DNA from: Nanohaloarchaea archaeon PL-Br10_U2g5
GTDB lineage: Archaea > Halobacteriota > Halobacteria > Halobacteriales > Haloferacaceae
Direction: 5' to 3'
NCBI GenBank assembly: GCA_001564205.1
Contig: LKMY01000063.1
Coordinates: 1-8,263 of the forward strand
Length of the DNA stretch: 8,263 nucleotides
The translations under genes and the position numbers were made by a program. Below are positions 6,211 to 8,263 of the stretch, one piece after another; positions within the stretch are counted from its first letter, which is position 1, and each line of letters starts with the position of its first letter. Under the pieces are notes generated by a model that was not told where the DNA came from, searched no databases, and saw nothing but the letters and a program-made list of their open reading frames with translations.

Positions 6211-6220
6211 TTATAAATAA
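6211..6220 (-). promoter_or_regulatory. Strong box A (TATA box) of the AI-2E transporter gene
   Basis: The minus strand reads TTATTTATAA, centred about 27 bases before ATG 6188. It sits in the 68-base gap after the DUF6149 stop, so the transporter need not depend on upstream transcription. Confidence 0.8.
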
Positions 6221-6256
6221 AATGGCGTAGCCGAGTGTCTCTCGTCGATACCCGCC

Positions 6257-6853
6257 TCAAGCGCTCGCTTCGTCCTCGTCGAGGCCGGGCGCGACGGCCG
6301 GGTCGACCTCCTCCGGCTCCTCGGTGTCGCCGCCGACGATCGTCTCTCCGTCGTCCGTCTCGACGTATACGTCGTCGGCGAAGCCGGCCAGCGCGTTCTT
6401 GTACTCGGGCGTATCGAGCTTTTCGGGAGTCGCCGGCGCGCCGGCGACACCGCCGACCGGCCGGAACGCTCCGAGCGGGTCGTCGATCGTGATCTCGTGA
6501 TCGACAAAGAAGGGCTCGTATCGTCGATAATGCTCCGCTAACTCGTCGCCCGGGATCTCCATCATCTCCGTCCAGCCGTAGTTGAAGAAGTCGAAGTTCG
6601 CCTGGATGTGCGTGATTTCACGAGCCTCTGCCTCCGTGAATCCCGCTTGGAGGGCGGCGACGTACGTGTCCATCGTCGCGTCGAAGAAGCTGTCGAGGTG
6701 GTCGCGACGCTCTTCGCGACGCTCTTCGTCGGCCTTATTCAGAAAGATGCTGGTGTGGAGATCGACGAGTTTGTCATTGGCGACATCGCCGATGACTGGC
6801 GTCGTCAACGCCTTCTTTGCGGCCCAGTGGCGGATGTTTTGCCGGATTTTCAT
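6257..6853 (-). CDS. Conserved haloarchaeal protein, probably DUF6149
   Basis: A 198-residue acidic, soluble protein of unknown function. It starts MKIRQNIRHWAAKKAL (1-16), followed by VNDK-like DVANDKLVDLHTSIF (23-37) and a helical core DHLDSFFDATMDTYVAALQA (51-70), then the most family-specific part AREITHIQANFDFFNYGWTEM (77-97, given as AREITHIQANFDF and NYGWTEM) and HYRRYEPFF (108-116). The C-terminal 60 residues are low-complexity, Asp/Glu-rich and probably flexible. No enzyme motif, signal peptide or membrane helix is visible. I assign DUF6149 from memory of haloarchaeal proteins, moderately sure. ATG 6853 is chosen because homologous-looking sequence begins there and the upstream frame is not protein-like; a weak box A (CATTCAAG) lies about 28 bases upstream. 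It diverges from the flavin oxidoreductase gene. Confidence 0.8.
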   Translation of the reverse strand: MKIRQNIRHWAAKKALTTPVIGDVANDKLVDLHTSIFLNKADEERREERRDHLDSFFDATMDTYVAALQAGFTEAEAREITHIQANFDFFNYGWTEMMEIPGDELAEHYRRYEPFFVDHEITIDDPLGAFRPVGGVAGAPATPEKLDTPEYKNALAGFADDVYVETDDGETIVGGDTEEPEEVDPAVAPGLDEDEASA

Positions 6854-6888
6854 ACAGTTCGTTGGGGTGCGATACCCTTGAATGTGTG

Positions 6889-6914
6889 GCGTCACGGCGT
6901 GACATCGGTGACGC
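6889..6914. promoter_or_regulatory. Cluster of GTCAC/GTGAC half-sites between the DUF6149 and oxidoreductase genes
   Basis: GCGTCAC (6889-6895) and GTGACGC (6908-6914) form an exact 7-bp inverted repeat. A third half-site GTGAC (6899-6903) inside makes a tighter repeat GTCAC-GGC-GTGAC. It is centred about 48 bases before the DUF6149 start, a plausible regulator site. No experimental or family evidence is available. Confidence 0.35.
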
Positions 6915-6927
6915 GACCCGTCCGCCC

Positions 6928-6942
6928 GCTCGCGATGCGAGC
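6928..6942. repeat. Hyphenated palindrome upstream of the oxidoreductase gene
   Basis: GCTCGC and GCGAGC flank GAT. The right half continues as CGATGCGA, which recurs 19 bases on at 6952-6959. It lies about 70 bases before the oxidoreductase start and could be an operator; chance occurrence is quite possible. Confidence 0.3.
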
Positions 6943-6976
6943 CGATTCTCACGATGCGAACGCGGATGACAACCCA

Positions 6977-6983
6977 CATTAAC
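6977..6983 (+). promoter_or_regulatory. Box A (TATA box) of the oxidoreductase gene
   Basis: CATTAAC is centred 25 bases before ATG 7005. It lies inside the longer reading frame that starts at 6954 and therefore argues for ATG 7005 as the true start. Confidence 0.6.
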
Positions 6984-7004
6984 CCCGAATCCGAACGGCC
7001 GACT

Positions 7005-8243
7005 ATGAGCGATTCGTACGTGATCATCGGGGACGGTATCGCGGGGGCGTCCGCGGCCGAGACGCTCCGTGACGAGGCGCCTGACGCCGAGATCACGGTT
7101 CTTACAGACGAGGGCGAGTCCCTCTACAACCGGATCCTGATCAAGGAGTACGCGAAGGGGAAACTCCCCGAAGCGCCCATCTCGATCCACCAAGAAGAGT
7201 GGTACGACGACCACGACGTCGACCTACGGCTGAACACGGTCGTCGTCGACATCGACGTCGAGAGCGACGCCGTCCACACCCACGAAGGTGAGACGTTCGA
7301 GTACGACTCGCTCCTGTTGGCGGTCGGCGGCACGCCTCAACAGCTTCCCGTCGGTAACGCCGACGCCGACGGAATTCACCACTTCTGGACGTTTCAAGAC
7401 GCTCGCAGCATCAAGGAAAGCGTCGAGAATGCCGAGACGGCCGTCATCGTCGGCGCCGGACTGCTCGGTATCGACTTCGCCGCCATCTGTGGCGCACAGA
7501 ACGTCGAGGCGAAATACCTGATGCGCGGCGACTGCTGGTGGCGCTACGCCCTCTCGAACGAGGGTGCGGAGATCATGCACGACGCGATGCGCGAGCGCGG
7601 CGTCGAACCCGTCTTCGACTCCGGCGTCGACCGCTTCGAAGTCGATGACGACGGTCACGTTGAGGCCGCGGTCGACCCCAACGGCGAGCGCTACGACTGC
7701 GACTTCGCCGGCGTCGCCATCGGTCTCAACTTCAACACGGAGCTGGTCGAGGACACGCCGATCGAGACCGAAGACGGCATCGTCGTCGACGAGTACATGC
7801 GCACGAACGTCGACAACGTCTACGCTGCGGGCGATATCACCACGTTCAACGACTTGATCCTCGGCGAGCAGGCGAAGAACGGCTCGTGGGGGTCAGCCAA
7901 AGAGCAGGGGACGATCGCCGCCCGCAACATTCTCGACTACGGCAGCGAGGCGTTCGAGTGGGTGTCCTCGTACTCGATCACGCACTTCGACTTCCCGTTC
8001 CTCTCCTTTGGCCACCCGACGCTCGGCGACGACTCGGTCGAGGCGACCACGGCCGAGGGCGAGTGGCGTCGCGTCGCGCTCAAAGACGGGAAGATTGTCG
8101 GCGGCGTGCTCATCGGTGACCTCTCACCGCAGTCGGCGTTCAAACAGCTGATGCGTGAGGGACGCGACGTGCGTGGCCAGGAGGACCTCCTCATGGAGCC
8201 TGGCTTCGCCGTCGACGACCTCGCAGCGACGAGCGAGCAGTAA
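7005..8243 (+). CDS. FAD-dependent NAD(P) oxidoreductase (rubredoxin reductase/NirB-like)
   Basis: A 412-residue soluble flavoprotein of the pyridine nucleotide-disulphide oxidoreductase fold. The FAD Rossmann motif is VIIGDGIAGASAA (6-18); YNRILIKEY (41-49) matches the Y-N-R segment after the first domain in NirB-type reductases; LLLAVGGTPQQLP (103-115) is the ATG-like hinge; the NAD(P) Rossmann motif is VIVGAGLLGIDFA (147-159); VYAAGDIT (272-279) binds the FAD ribityl chain. The C-terminal domain (about 318-395) includes WRRVALKDGKIVGGVLIGDL (354-373), as in reductases that pass electrons to a separate partner. No CxxxxC redox disulphide is seen, so it is not a thioredoxin- or lipoamide-type enzyme. 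The segment MRGDCWWRYAL (173-183) is unusual. The electron acceptor is unknown. It is divergent from the DUF6149 gene. Confidence 0.92.
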   Translation: MSDSYVIIGDGIAGASAAETLRDEAPDAEITVLTDEGESLYNRILIKEYAKGKLPEAPISIHQEEWYDDHDVDLRLNTVVVDIDVESDAVHTHEGETFEYDSLLLAVGGTPQQLPVGNADADGIHHFWTFQDARSIKESVENAETAVIVGAGLLGIDFAAICGAQNVEAKYLMRGDCWWRYALSNEGAEIMHDAMRERGVEPVFDSGVDRFEVDDDGHVEAAVDPNGERYDCDFAGVAIGLNFNTELVEDTPIETEDGIVVDEYMRTNVDNVYAAGDITTFNDLILGEQAKNGSWGSAKEQGTIAARNILDYGSEAFEWVSSYSITHFDFPFLSFGHPTLGDDSVEATTAEGEWRRVALKDGKIVGGVLIGDLSPQSAFKQLMREGRDVRGQEDLLMEPGFAVDDLAATSEQ

Positions 8244-8263
8244 GCTTCACCGCTCTAACGGGG

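Noticed and set aside
6854..7096. Upstream extension of the DUF6149 gene to 7096 (81 extra codons)
   Set aside because: It would overlap the oxidoreductase gene and its promoter, and the extra peptide is not protein-like.
1..8263. Defence island, mobile element, CRISPR array, tRNA or rRNA
   Set aside because: No transposase, integrase, spaced direct-repeat array, attachment-site tRNA or rRNA-like stretch was seen; TTCGAA-type strings resembling a T-loop fall in coding frames with no cloverleaf around them.

Overview
The window reads as ordinary chromosome of a halophilic archaeon (class Halobacteria, probably a Halorubrum-like genus; the genus is a guess). The DNA is GC-rich, codons end mostly in G or C, and the proteins are loaded with Asp and Glu. 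Archaeal TATA boxes (box A) lie about 24-29 bases before the chosen start codons of seven genes, with no room for a ribosome binding site, which is the leaderless-transcript architecture typical of haloarchaea. I see no insertion sequence, integrase, tRNA, rRNA or CRISPR array, and no gap over 300 bases without a gene.

Left part (1-1640): the last 58 codons of a fumarylacetoacetate hydrolase (FAH) family enzyme run into the window on the plus strand. They converge on a minus-strand pair: a DUF2064 (GT-A glycosyltransferase-like) protein and, upstream of it, a type I isopentenyl-diphosphate isomerase. Both minus-strand proteins keep their family fold pattern but have lost residues the families normally depend on.

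Middle part (1641-4551): divergent from idi is a 471-residue AAA+ ATPase with a haloarchaeal-type N-terminal region and a histidine/aspartate-rich tail. It ends in a poly-T terminator and converges on a class I SAM-dependent methyltransferase. The methyltransferase in turn diverges from a GNAT acetyltransferase.

Right part (4552-8263): two membrane proteins sit in tandem on the minus strand, a TspO/MBR protein and an AI-2E (PerM-type) transporter. Upstream of them is a conserved haloarchaeal protein that I assign to DUF6149. It is divergently paired with a plus-strand FAD/NAD(P)-dependent oxidoreductase of the rubredoxin-reductase/NirB type.

Most genes have their own promoter, so this is a row of single-gene units and divergent pairs and not one pathway operon. 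I found no convincing new multi-gene system. The points most worth checking are the isomerase without its catalytic cysteine, the DUF2064 protein without its nucleotide and metal motifs, the His-tailed AAA+ ATPase, and the DUF6149/oxidoreductase pair with repeat-rich DNA between them.
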